9,663 nucleotides of DNA from Verrucomicrobiota bacterium (GTDB taxonomy: Bacteria; Verrucomicrobiota; Verrucomicrobiia; Limisphaerales; UBA1096): positions 1 through 9,663 of the forward strand of contig DQOE01000276.1 of assembly GCA_015658765.1 (NCBI GenBank), given 5' to 3'. Below, one piece after another: positions 1 to 7,072 of the stretch (the stretch's first letter is position 1; each line of letters opens with the position of its first letter). The position numbers were made by a program, and so were the translations under genes. The notes under the pieces were generated by a model that was not told the DNA's origin, searched no databases, and worked only from the letters and a program-made list of their open reading frames with translations.

Positions 1-37
1 CAAAGAACTGCCGCCACAAAAGAAACCAGCGGATTAA
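1..37 (+). CDS. Possible 3' end of an upstream gene (partial)
   Basis: From base 2 one plus-strand frame reads KELPPQKKPAD and ends at TAA (35-37). The Lys/Pro-rich tail would suit the disordered C-terminus of a real protein, and the gene would then converge on xerD with a 27-base gap. Eleven codons are too few to establish coding, and no family can be named. This is inference only; sequence left of the window would settle it. Confidence 0.25.
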   Translation, partial: KELPPQKKPAD

Positions 38-64
38 GAGAAGCTCGGTATCGTAAGCGGCGGT

Positions 65-1015
65 TCAGCCCCTTGGGTGGTATTGCTGGTGGATGGCTTT
101 GAGCCGTTTGCCGGCGACGTGGGTGTACACTTCGGTCGTCGCGATGCTGGAGTGGCCGAGTAATTCCTGAATCACCCGCAGGTCGGCGCCATGCTCGAGC
201 AGGTGCGTGGCGAAACTGTGACGCAACATGTGCGGCGTGATGTTGCGCTCGATGCCGGTAAAGCCGCACCGTTTCTTGATGCGCGACCATAGCGTCACGG
301 CCGCAAACGCCGTGCCTCGGCTCGTGAGGAAAACATTCCCCGGGCTCTTGCCGGTCTTGACCAGTTTACCGCGACCATGTTCCAGGTAGCGCTCGATCGC
401 CTCGACGGCGCGGCGGCCCACCGGCACGATGCGCTCTTTGTTGCCCTTGCCGATGACGTGGATGAAACCGGCGTCGAGCCGCAGTTGCTCGAGCCGCAGC
501 CCACGCAGCTCGGCCAGGCGCAAGCCGGAGGCGTAACACAGCTCGAGCATCGCGTGGTCGCAAAGTGTCGCCGTGGTCACCGGCTCGATCGGTCGGAGCA
601 GTTTCTCGATCTCCGTATCGGTCAACGCCTTGGGCAGGCGTTTCCACCGGCGGGGCAGCGTGAGGTTCTCGGCGATGTTCGACGGCAGAAACTGTTCCTG
701 CACGCAGAACCGGTAGAACGCCTTCAGCGCGGCGATCTCGAGATAGAGGCTCTCGGTGCTGAGCTTGGCCGAGTCGCTGCGGGGTCGGCCGCGTTTTTTT
801 GGCGCGTCATCGCCGGTGGGCGTTTCGCTGTTTCGCTGGTGCTTGAGGTAGCCGAGCAGATGCGACAACTCGACGGCGTTCCAGCGGGCGAGTTGCTGTG
901 CGCCGGCCCAGTCGGCGAAACGGTTGAGGATGCTGCTGTACGCCTTTTGGGTGTGCTCGGACTGGCCCCGCTCGTGGCGGAGGTACTGCCCAAACTCCTC
1001 GATCAACGCCTGCAT
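65..1015 (-). CDS. xerD: Site-specific tyrosine recombinase, XerD-like
   Basis: A 316-residue recombinase of the XerC/XerD family, which acts in the cytoplasm at dif to resolve chromosome dimers at the division septum together with FtsK. An N-terminal SAM-like DNA-binding domain covers about residues 4-115 and the catalytic domain about 128-305. The full catalytic set is visible: R166 (SGLRLAEL), K190 (GKGNKER), H262 and R265 (HMLRHSFATH), H288 (LLGHSS) and nucleophile Y297 (TTEVYTHV). The spacings between them match those of E. coli XerD, and the tail THVAGKRLKAIHQQYHPRG resembles XerD more than XerC. The protein is slightly longer than the usual ~300 residues because of a Lys/Arg/Pro-rich insertion at about 61-82 containing KKRGRPR, an AT-hook-like core. 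The ATG at 1013-1015 has only a weak purine stretch upstream. The gene is divergent from the next one across 71 bases. No integrase-type context (att sites, phage genes) is present, so a housekeeping role is likelier than a mobile-element one. Confidence 0.93.
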   Translation of the reverse strand: MQALIEEFGQYLRHERGQSEHTQKAYSSILNRFADWAGAQQLARWNAVELSHLLGYLKHQRNSETPTGDDAPKKRGRPRSDSAKLSTESLYLEIAALKAFYRFCVQEQFLPSNIAENLTLPRRWKRLPKALTDTEIEKLLRPIEPVTTATLCDHAMLELCYASGLRLAELRGLRLEQLRLDAGFIHVIGKGNKERIVPVGRRAVEAIERYLEHGRGKLVKTGKSPGNVFLTSRGTAFAAVTLWSRIKKRCGFTGIERNITPHMLRHSFATHLLEHGADLRVIQELLGHSSIATTEVYTHVAGKRLKAIHQQYHPRG

Positions 1016-1086
1016 TTCCCGGCCGCCGATGCTACGGGCGATTTGGCCTTGCGGTCAACGAGGATGGCCGTATCGTTCTGCGCACG

Positions 1087-2274
1087 TTGAAATTTCGTTT
1101 ACCCATTTTGTTTGCCGGGATTCTGGCCGCGGTCGTGGCCGGCCACGCCTGCCGTTACACGGTGCGCGATGTCGGCTTTGCGGACTTGGGCAACGAGCGC
1201 TACACGTTTTTTTGTTTCATTGACGACCAGGTGTCCGGTGCCCAAGTGGACCGGCTTGGCCAAGCGGCGTCGGTGCTGTTCGGCGATGCCAACGTCCGGT
1301 TCCAGTTGGTGAATCTGGCCAAGGGCGATCATCCGCAGGCCAAGCGCCTGGCCAAGCGGACACCGGGCGTGCCCGCCGGATTGCTGCTGTCGCCCGCTGG
1401 CGAGTTGGCTTGGCCGGTCAACTTTCCCGCCGTCAAGCCGGACAATCCCGAGTGGTCATTCCTGTCGTCCGTCGTCTCGTCGCCGACCCGGGACGTGCTC
1501 ATCAAAAAACTGATCCCCGCCTACGCTGTGATTCTGTTCGTCGAGGGAACAGACGCGGCGCAAACCAGGCGCGCCCGGGCCGCGGTGGACGATGCCATCA
1601 AGGCGATCACGCCGCTGCTGCCGCAAATGCCCAAGCCGGTCGAGCATCCGCCGGAGGTCGTCGTTGTGCCGGTCAAGCGCATCGCCGGCGAGTCGGTGCT
1701 GTTGTGGAGTCTTGGCCTCGATGCCGGGCCGGTGCCGGAGCCGCAGGCCGTGGTGCTGATGGGGCGCGGCCGCCGGGTGGGCCAACCGCTGCGCGGCGGC
1801 TTGGTGACACGCTCAGAGTTGCAGGAGGCGCTGGCGGTGGTGGGGCAGGACTGCGAGTGCGGGCTCGACCGGGTGTGGATGCAGGGCGAACGCTTCCCTT
1901 TGTCGTGGGGGCGAGCTGAGCGGACGGCGGCGTACGCGGCGCTCGGGTTCGACCCGGACAACCCGCAGGTCAAGGGCGAGATCAGCCGCATCATATCGCG
2001 CGGCCCGAACTCACAGCCAAACGGGGCCGCGGCGTCGAGTCACTTTGATCAACTCTCGCTGGGCTACAGCGAGGAGTTGATCGAGTTCAACATCGAGCCG
2101 GAGGAGTTGCTCGAAGCCGATCCGGAACCGGTCGCGGAGGCCAAGCCGGTTGAATCTGAGCCGGAACCGGCGGCGCTTGGCCAGGTGAACACCGTGTGGT
2201 GGACGCTGGGCATCATCGCCGTGGCGACCTTGGTCGGCGGCGGATTGCTATTGCTGCGGCGGTCGGGCAACTGA
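1087..2274 (+). CDS. Exported membrane-anchored protein of unknown family, first gene of ABC operon
   Basis: I do not recognise the family. The 395-residue product has an N-terminal signal-like segment (about 5-21, ILFAGILAAVVAGHA), a periplasmic body of about 345 residues, an acidic Pro/Glu-rich linker (about 337-362) and a C-terminal transmembrane helix (about 370-390) followed by RRSGN. This predicts a periplasmic domain tethered to the inner membrane with a short cytoplasmic tail. The N-terminal half has alternating strand/helix stretches (YTFFCFID, VRFQLVNL, YAVILFVEG) that could be thioredoxin-like folds, but no CxxC is present. The second half carries GRGRRVG and CECGLDRVWM (about 226-265), the most motif-like region. 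The start is TTG at 1087: the frame is open upstream, but I find no ATG, GTG or TTG before it that is in frame, and no clear ribosome binding site. Its stop overlaps the permease start by one base, so it is probably a dedicated partner of the transporter (inference). Confidence 0.85.
   Translation: MKFRLPILFAGILAAVVAGHACRYTVRDVGFADLGNERYTFFCFIDDQVSGAQVDRLGQAASVLFGDANVRFQLVNLAKGDHPQAKRLAKRTPGVPAGLLLSPAGELAWPVNFPAVKPDNPEWSFLSSVVSSPTRDVLIKKLIPAYAVILFVEGTDAAQTRRARAAVDDAIKAITPLLPQMPKPVEHPPEVVVVPVKRIAGESVLLWSLGLDAGPVPEPQAVVLMGRGRRVGQPLRGGLVTRSELQEALAVVGQDCECGLDRVWMQGERFPLSWGRAERTAAYAALGFDPDNPQVKGEISRIISRGPNSQPNGAAASSHFDQLSLGYSEELIEFNIEPEELLEADPEPVAEAKPVESEPEPAALGQVNTVWWTLGIIAVATLVGGGLLLLRRSGN
1254..1269. 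repeat. Iterated palindrome, variant copy A
   Basis: GCTTGGCCAAGCGGCG lies inside the exported-protein gene. The central CTTGGCCAAG (1255-1264) is a perfect 10-bp palindrome, and all 16 bases are shared with the copies at 4850 and 8132. It is read here as Leu-Gly-Gln-Ala-Ala, a different frame from copy B. One base on the left (CGG instead of CCG) breaks the full 16-bp palindrome. Confidence 0.6.
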
Positions 2275-3425
2275 TGTCAGTTTGGTCGCACATTCTCCGC
2301 GAGGTGGGTTTCCGGAAACTCAACGCCCTTTTTTCGCTGCTGGGTTTGGCGATGGCGGTGACCGTGGTCGTCGCATCGCAACTGCTGGCCGAGGCGGACG
2401 AGCGTGAAACACGCCGGGTGACCCGTGACATGGGCTTCAACCTTCGGTTGATTCCCGCCGAGACCGACTTGGGGCAGTTTTATCGCGACGGTTTTTCGCG
2501 GCACGCGATGGATGTCTCGATGCTCGACCGCCTGGCGACGCAGTTGACCAACAACGTTTCATTCAACCATCTCGTCGGCTCGTTGCGCCGCGAATACACC
2601 ATCAACGGGCAGGACATCCTGCTGGTCGGCCTGTCGGAAACTTACGTTGCGCCGGGGCAGGGCAAAAAACCGATGGGCTTCGTCATCGAAAAAGGCACGA
2701 TCCACATCGGCTCCCAAGTCGCGCTCGTGCAGAAAAAAAAGAAGGATGACACAATGCACGTCGGCGTGCGGCAGTTCACGGTCGCGAACGACCCCATCGA
2801 GACCGGCACGCCGGATGACATCACGATTTTTGTGCGGCTCGAGGACGCGCAATCGGTGCTCGGGTTGGCGGCGAAAATCAACGAGATCGAGGCGATCGAC
2901 TGTCTCTGCCTCACGGCCGATCAGGATCCGCTGGCCATTTTGCGAAAAGAGATCGGCGGTATTTTGCCGGAAGTGCAGGTGGTGCAACAACGCACGCTGG
3001 CCGACGCCCGCGCCAAGCAGCGGCAGACCCGCGAGAAGGTGAACCAGTTCGTGCTGCCGTCGGTGCTCGTCGCCGGCGCGGTTTGGGTGGCGCTGCTTGC
3101 GGTGTTCAACGTGCGCGATCGTCGGCAGGAGATCGGCATCCTGCGAGCACTTGGCAAGGGCGGTGGGCGCATCGCTGCGTTGTTCCTCGGCAAGGCGGTG
3201 TTGCTTGGGTTGGTGGCGGCGTTGATCGGCGCGGCGCTTGGCACGTGGGCGGTGCTGGAGTTTGGGCCGTCGCTTTTTCCGGTGACGAAGAAGGCGATTC
3301 AGGCGAACTGGCCGCTCGCCGCGCAGTTGATCGTGGCGACGCCGGTGTTCGCGGCGCTGGCCAGTTTCATCCCGGCGATGCTCGCCGTGTCGCATGACCC
3401 GGCGGAAACCCTGCGGGAGGATTGA
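2274..3425 (+). CDS. ABC transporter permease, FtsX/MacB type
   Basis: A 383-residue inner-membrane permease. It has one N-terminal membrane helix (about 18-38), a large periplasmic domain (about 40-258) and three C-terminal helices (about 261-280, 303-328 and 349-372), the four-helix topology of FtsX/MacB/LolC-type permeases. The C-terminal FtsX domain includes NVRDRRQEIGILRALG, the cytoplasmic coupling segment typical of the family, and it ends with SHDPAETLRED, matching the usual conserved Asp-Pro-x-x-x-Leu-Arg end. I chose ATG 2274 because it overlaps the previous stop (TGATG) and gives the family's usual N-terminus; an upstream in-frame start at 2196 would add 26 Arg-rich residues that do not fit. 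Such permeases usually do not carry solutes across the inner membrane; they transmit force from cytoplasmic ATP hydrolysis to periplasmic partners (lipoproteins, peptides, cell-wall hydrolases). The substrate cannot be read from sequence. A run of eight A (2733-2740) encodes part of KKKK in the periplasmic domain. Confidence 0.92.
   Translation: MSVWSHILREVGFRKLNALFSLLGLAMAVTVVVASQLLAEADERETRRVTRDMGFNLRLIPAETDLGQFYRDGFSRHAMDVSMLDRLATQLTNNVSFNHLVGSLRREYTINGQDILLVGLSETYVAPGQGKKPMGFVIEKGTIHIGSQVALVQKKKKDDTMHVGVRQFTVANDPIETGTPDDITIFVRLEDAQSVLGLAAKINEIEAIDCLCLTADQDPLAILRKEIGGILPEVQVVQQRTLADARAKQRQTREKVNQFVLPSVLVAGAVWVALLAVFNVRDRRQEIGILRALGKGGGRIAALFLGKAVLLGLVAALIGAALGTWAVLEFGPSLFPVTKKAIQANWPLAAQLIVATPVFAALASFIPAMLAVSHDPAETLRED
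3415..3420 (+). promoter_or_regulatory. Ribosome binding site deciding the ATPase start
   Basis: GGGAGG lies inside the last codons of the permease gene, 7 bases before ATG 3428 and only 1 base before the competing TTG 3422. The spacing selects the ATG. Confidence 0.7.
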
Positions 3426-3427
3426 CG

Positions 3428-4087
3428 ATGATACGCTGCGACGAGGTCACGAAAATTTTTCGCAAGAACGGCTCTAAAATCACGAGCCTCGACCGGTTCA
3501 CGGCGGAGGTTGCCGAGGGCGAGTTCGTCGCCGTACGCGGGCCAAGCGGCTCCGGCAAAACCACGCTGCTGCTAACGCTCGGCGGCATGCAGCGGCCAAG
3601 CGACGGCTCGGTGCAACTCGCCGGGCGCGACCTTTACGCATTGTCGCCGGCGGAGCGGGCGCGGCTGCGCTCGAGCGAGATTGGGTTCGTGTTTCAAATG
3701 TTTCACCTCGTCCCGTATCTCGATTTGCTAGGAAACGTGCTGTTGGCCTGTCCCGGCAAACCAAGCGCTGAGGTGCGGCAGCGGGCCGGCGGGTTGATGG
3801 ACGAACTCGGCCTGGCCGATCGCGCCAGCCATCGCCCCGGCGAACTCAGCGCCGGGGAGCGGCAGCGCCTGGCCGTGGCCCGTGCGTTGTTGAACCGGCC
3901 CAAGCTGATTCTCGCCGACGAGCCGACCGGCAATCTCGACCCGGAAAACGCGGCGGAAGTGATCCGGCACTTGGCCGAGTTTCATCGCGGCGGTGGCACG
4001 GTGGTGCTGGTGACCCACGGCGCGGCGGCGGATGCCCATGCGGACCGGACGCTGCGCCTCGAGCAGGGCCGATTGGTCGCCAATTGA
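3428..4087 (+). CDS. ABC transporter ATP-binding protein, LolD/MacB type
   Basis: A 219-residue cytoplasmic ATPase that would power the FtsX-type permease just upstream. All motifs are in order: Walker A GPSGSGKTT (38-46), Q-loop Q90 in FVFQMFHLVPYL, signature LSAGERQRL (140-148), Walker B LILADEP with catalytic E165, D-loop GNLD (168-171) and H-loop H197 (LVTHG). The signature is LSAGE rather than the canonical LSGGQ, a common type of variation in this subfamily. Length and the QMFHLVPYLDLLGNVLL segment fit the LolD/MacB-N/FtsE-like group. A TTG at 3422 is in frame but lies one base from the Shine-Dalgarno GGGAGG (3415-3420); the ATG at 3428 has 7-base spacing and is preferred. The gap to the permease stop is two bases, so the genes are co-translated. 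The exact transported or signalled substrate is unknown. Confidence 0.95.
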   Translation: MIRCDEVTKIFRKNGSKITSLDRFTAEVAEGEFVAVRGPSGSGKTTLLLTLGGMQRPSDGSVQLAGRDLYALSPAERARLRSSEIGFVFQMFHLVPYLDLLGNVLLACPGKPSAEVRQRAGGLMDELGLADRASHRPGELSAGERQRLAVARALLNRPKLILADEPTGNLDPENAAEVIRHLAEFHRGGGTVVLVTHGAAADAHADRTLRLEQGRLVAN

Positions 4088-4091
4088 AGGG

Positions 4092-4120
4092 TTGATTGTA
4101 CGCCCCAAGAATGGTAACTT
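4092..4120 (+). promoter_or_regulatory. Weak sigma-70-like promoter candidate before DUF4126 gene
   Basis: TTGATT (4092-4097) and TAACTT (4115-4120) are separated by 17 bases, the optimal spacing, with 4 of 6 and 3 of 6 matches to the sigma-70 consensus. They sit in the 51-base gap between the ATPase stop and the DUF4126 start, the only real spacer in this plus-strand gene run. The match is weak and may be chance; if real, it separates a second transcription unit (DUF4126, DUF1549/1553, rex) from the ABC operon. Confidence 0.25.
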
Positions 4121-4128
4121 CCCCGAAT

Positions 4129-4133
4129 GGAGG
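4129..4133 (+). promoter_or_regulatory. Ribosome binding site deciding the DUF4126 start
   Basis: GGAGG is followed after 5 bases by ATG 4139. The alternative ATG at 4127 overlaps this site and lacks one of its own, so 4139 is the better start. Confidence 0.65.
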
Positions 4134-4138
4134 CGATC

Positions 4139-4717
4139 ATGTCAATTATGATAGGCGTCGCGTTGAGTGCGACGTGTGGGTTCCGTGTCTTTGTGCCGTT
4201 GCTGGCGGTGAATATTGGCACCCGGGCTCTGGACGCCGACGGGCAACCACGGATTGAGTTGGCGGGCGGGTTCGACTGGTTGAGTAGCGACATTGCGCTG
4301 ATGGTTTTTCTCGTGGCGACTCTTTTCGAAATCGGCGGCTATTACATTCCGTGGATTGACAACCTGCTAGACACCATCGCCAGCCCGGCGTCGATCGTGG
4401 CCGGGACGGTTATCACTGCTTCGTTCGTCACCGGCATGGATCCGTGGCTGCAATGGCTGCTCGGCGTGATCGCCGGCGGCGGCGCGGCCGGCGCGGTGCA
4501 GGCGACAACCGTGGTGGCGCGCGCCGGCTCGACCGTGACAACCGGAGGCTTGGGCAATCCCATCGTGGCTTCGGTCGAGACGAGCGGCGCCTTTCTTGGC
4601 TCGGCGCTTTCGATCGTCGCGGTGGAATTTGCCATCGTTGTGTTTGTGCTGCTGCTTGGGGGTGGTGTTTGGATTTGGTGGCGCCGCCGCCGCCATAAAT
4701 TGGCCGAGGCGCACTAG
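4139..4717 (+). CDS. DUF4126 family integral membrane protein
   Basis: A 192-residue very hydrophobic protein with about five membrane helices (roughly 3-25, 50-70, 82-100, 103-125 and 153-179) and a basic cytoplasmic end WWRRRRHK. The N-terminal SATCGFRVFVPLLAV and the segment FEIGGYYIPWIDNLLDTIASP are the features I recognise as DUF4126. The family's biochemical function is not established to my knowledge. Start 4139 is supported by GGAGG five bases upstream; starting at 4127 would only add MEAI. The gene ends three bases before the DUF1549/DUF1553 gene, so the two are likely co-transcribed. The Gly/Ala/Thr-rich middle (about 112-150) is typical of tightly packed helices. Family assignment is fairly secure; role is unknown. 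Confidence 0.85.
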   Translation: MSIMIGVALSATCGFRVFVPLLAVNIGTRALDADGQPRIELAGGFDWLSSDIALMVFLVATLFEIGGYYIPWIDNLLDTIASPASIVAGTVITASFVTGMDPWLQWLLGVIAGGGAAGAVQATTVVARAGSTVTTGGLGNPIVASVETSGAFLGSALSIVAVEFAIVVFVLLLGGGVWIWWRRRRHKLAEAH

Positions 4718-4720
4718 CTG

Positions 4721-7069
4721 ATGCATTCAGGCCTCACTAGAATTGCGCTCACGTTGACCTGTGTGTTCGCCGCCGTTGGGGCGGAGGCGTCCGATCACTG
4801 GGCATTTCAGCCGGTGACACGGCCAAGCGTGCCGGCTGTGTCCGGGGCCGCTTGGCCAAGCGGCGCGCTGGATCATTTCGTCCTGGCCAAGCTCCGCGAA
4901 AACGGCATGCAACCGGCCCGGCGCGCCGGTCGCCGGACGTTGATTCGCCGGGTGACCCTCGACCTGACCGGCCTGCCACCGACGCCCGGGGAGGTGGATG
5001 CCTTCGTGGCCGCCGACTCGCCGGGGGCGTATCGGCGGCTCGTCGAGCGGGTGCTGGCCTCGCCGCGTTTTGGTGAGCGTTGGGGGCGTCACTGGCTCGA
5101 CGTGGCGCGTTACGCCGACACCAAGGGTTACCTCGCCGGAAACCAGGCGCGACTCTTCACCCACTCGTACACTTATCGCGATTATGTGATCGACGCCTTC
5201 AACGCCGACCTGCCGTACGACCGGTTCATCATCGAGCAGGTGGCCGCCGACAAACTGGAACTGGGCGATGACAAACAGCCGCTGGCCGCGATGGGTTTCC
5301 TCACGCTGGGGCGGCGTTTTTTGAACAACCCGCACGACATCATAGACGACCGGATCGACGTGGTGACCCGCGGTATGATGGGGTTGACTGTCAGTTGCGC
5401 CCGCTGCCACGATCACAAGTACGACCCCATCCCGATAGCGGATTACTACTCGCTCTACGGCGTGTTCGCCAGCAGCCATGAACCGGGCGACAAGCCGTTC
5501 ATCAGCGACGCGATTGATCCCATCGAGCGGGTGGCGTTCGATGAGGAACGCAAGCGGCGCGAGGACAAGCTGAACAACTATAAGCGTGAGCAGTACGCGC
5601 GCGTTCGCGAGCAGGTGAAAGAGCAGACTGGCGACTACGTTTGGGCGGCGCACCGCGCGGCCAAGTTGCCGGCGGGCAAGGTCGATGAACTGGCCCGCAA
5701 GGCCAAGCTTGACCCCGAATTGACGCGCCGCTGGATGCGCCACCTAGCCAAGCGGAGGGAGTCCGGCGACCCAGTTTTTGCCGCTTGGTTTGCGCTGACC
5801 AAGCTCGATGCCGGGTCGTTCGGTGAGCAGGCCAAGGCGGTGCTCGGCGGCGAGCCGTTGGCCAATGCGCATCCGGCGGTGCGGGCGGCGCTTGCGGAGG
5901 CCGGGTCGCTCGAGGCGGCTGCCAAGTCGCTTGGCCAACTGCTGTACAAGGCCAAGTCCGGCCAGCCCAAGCTACGCGAGGCGGTTCACTCCGACGACTC
6001 GCCGGCCAAGCTTTCCGACGGAGACGTAAATCGCGTGATGGATGTGGAGGGGAGGCAGGGCATCCGGTCGCGGAAACGCAAATTTGACGAGTTGGAGGGC
6101 GAACACCCCGGCGCACCCAACCGCGCGATGGTGCTGCTCGACAACGCCTCGCCGCACGATCCGTGGATTTTTCGGCGAGGTAATCCGGGCATGAAAGGGG
6201 ACGCCGTGCCGAGGCGCTTCATCGCGGCGCTCTCGCATGGCGAGCGCAAGCCGTTTGTGGAGGGGAGCGGGCGGCTCGAGATGGCCGAGGCGATTGCTGA
6301 CCCGGGGAACCCGCTCACGGCGCGGGTGATGGCCAACCGCGTTTGGCAGCGATTGTTTGGCAGCGGGCTGGTCATCACGCCGAGTGATTTTGGCGTGCGG
6401 GCCGAGCCGCCGTCGCATCCAAAGATGCTCGATTTTCTTGCGGCGGATTTCGTCGACAACGGCTGGTCGGTCAAGGCGTTGATCCGGGGCATCGTGACCT
6501 CGAGTACGTATCAGCAGGGCGAGACGGTTCACCCGAAATATGCCGAGCGAGATCCCGGCAACCGGCTGCTTTGGCAGATGAACCGCAAGCGGCTCGACTT
6601 CGAGGCGATGCGCGACTCGGTGCTGAGTGTTTCCGGCAACCTCACCCTCAAGCAGGGTGGCCGCTCGGTTCATATTGCCAACAAGCCGGACGCCCGTTGC
6701 CGGACGGTGTACGGCTTCGTCGACCGGCAAAACCTGCCGAACCTGTTTCGCACCTTCGACTTTGCCGGGCCGGACACGACCTGCCCGCAGCGCTTCACCA
6801 CTACGGTGCCGCAGCAGGCGTTGTATCTGCTGAACAGCCCGTTCATCGAGGCGCAAGCCAAGCGCCTGGGCGCCCGTTCGGGCGTGACGTCAGCCGATGA
6901 CGAAGAGCGCATCCGCGTGATTTACCGTTTGGCCTACCAGCGTGAACCATCGGCGGAGGAGTTGGCCTTGGCCAAGGGCTTTGTCGATGAATTCGTGCCG
7001 AGTGCCGCCGCGTGGGAGCGGCTTGGCCAGGCGCTGTTGGTGTCCAACGAAATGATGTTCGTCGATTAG
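4721..7069 (+). CDS. Secreted DUF1549/DUF1553 (PSCyt2/PSD1) family protein
   Basis: A 782-residue exported protein. A signal peptide (about 6-23, cleavage plausible after AEA) leads into a DUF1549 (PSCyt2) domain at about 44-252, with LIRRVTLDLTGLPPT, FGERWGRHWLDVARYADTKGY and SCARCHDHKYDPI; the CARCH motif (C226, C229, H230) has the CxxCH form of covalent c-type haem attachment. A charged, poorly conserved middle (about 265-500) follows, then DUF1553 (PSD1) at about 515-775, with NPLTARVMANRVWQRLFG, GIVTSSTYQQ and TVPQQALYLLNSPF. The family is expanded in Planctomycetota and Verrucomicrobiota, often beside DUF1501 genes and often with an N-terminal PSCyt1 cytochrome domain. Here PSCyt1 is absent and no DUF1501 gene is nearby. 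The function is not firmly known; an electron-transfer or polysaccharide-degradation role has been suggested for relatives. The ATG at 4721 lies three bases after the DUF4126 stop, and the stop lies three bases before rex. It carries one copy of the 16-bp palindrome (4848-4863), encoding AWPSG. Confidence 0.93.
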   Translation: MHSGLTRIALTLTCVFAAVGAEASDHWAFQPVTRPSVPAVSGAAWPSGALDHFVLAKLRENGMQPARRAGRRTLIRRVTLDLTGLPPTPGEVDAFVAADSPGAYRRLVERVLASPRFGERWGRHWLDVARYADTKGYLAGNQARLFTHSYTYRDYVIDAFNADLPYDRFIIEQVAADKLELGDDKQPLAAMGFLTLGRRFLNNPHDIIDDRIDVVTRGMMGLTVSCARCHDHKYDPIPIADYYSLYGVFASSHEPGDKPFISDAIDPIERVAFDEERKRREDKLNNYKREQYARVREQVKEQTGDYVWAAHRAAKLPAGKVDELARKAKLDPELTRRWMRHLAKRRESGDPVFAAWFALTKLDAGSFGEQAKAVLGGEPLANAHPAVRAALAEAGSLEAAAKSLGQLLYKAKSGQPKLREAVHSDDSPAKLSDGDVNRVMDVEGRQGIRSRKRKFDELEGEHPGAPNRAMVLLDNASPHDPWIFRRGNPGMKGDAVPRRFIAALSHGERKPFVEGSGRLEMAEAIADPGNPLTARVMANRVWQRLFGSGLVITPSDFGVRAEPPSHPKMLDFLAADFVDNGWSVKALIRGIVTSSTYQQGETVHPKYAERDPGNRLLWQMNRKRLDFEAMRDSVLSVSGNLTLKQGGRSVHIANKPDARCRTVYGFVDRQNLPNLFRTFDFAGPDTTCPQRFTTTVPQQALYLLNSPFIEAQAKRLGARSGVTSADDEERIRVIYRLAYQREPSAEELALAKGFVDEFVPSAAAWERLGQALLVSNEMMFVD
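4848..4863. repeat. Iterated palindrome, copy B
   Basis: CCGCTTGGCCAAGCGG is a perfect 16-bp palindrome and shares 19 bases (through CGC) with the intergenic copy at 8130. It lies in the 5' part of the DUF1549/DUF1553 gene, read as Ala-Trp-Pro-Ser-Gly. Confidence 0.65.
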
Positions 7070-7072
7070 CCG

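Noticed and set aside
65..1015. XerD-like gene as integrase of a mobile element or integron
   Set aside because: No attachment-site repeats, attC sites, cargo or phage genes are visible, and the sequence matches housekeeping XerD in spacing and C-terminus.
377..1090. Long plus-strand open frame (237 codons) opposite xerD
   Set aside because: It is antisense to a gene with an intact catalytic set; its protein has no recognisable domain and the frame is kept open by GC-rich codon bias.
2196..2273. Upstream in-frame start for the permease (26 extra residues)
   Set aside because: The extra residues are an Arg/His-rich shadow of the preceding gene's membrane anchor; ATG 2274 overlaps the previous stop and fits the family's N-terminus.
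2559..3395. Long minus-strand open frame (278 codons) opposite the permease
   Set aside because: Arg/His-rich translation with no domain; a typical antisense shadow of a GC-rich gene with clear FtsX features.
3447..3465. Rex-operator-like near-palindrome TCACGAAAATTTTTCGCAA
   Set aside because: It resembles TTGTGA-N-TCACAA sites on the minus strand, but it lies inside the start of the ATPase gene where it encodes VTKIFRK, and it matches only partly. Rex operators are normally in promoters.
4127..4138. ATG 4127 as the DUF4126 start
   Set aside because: It overlaps the GGAGG that serves ATG 4139 and has no ribosome binding site of its own.
4727..5743. Long minus-strand open frame (338 codons) opposite the DUF1549 domain
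   Set aside because: The translation has no known motif, while the plus strand has a signal peptide and well conserved family motifs throughout.
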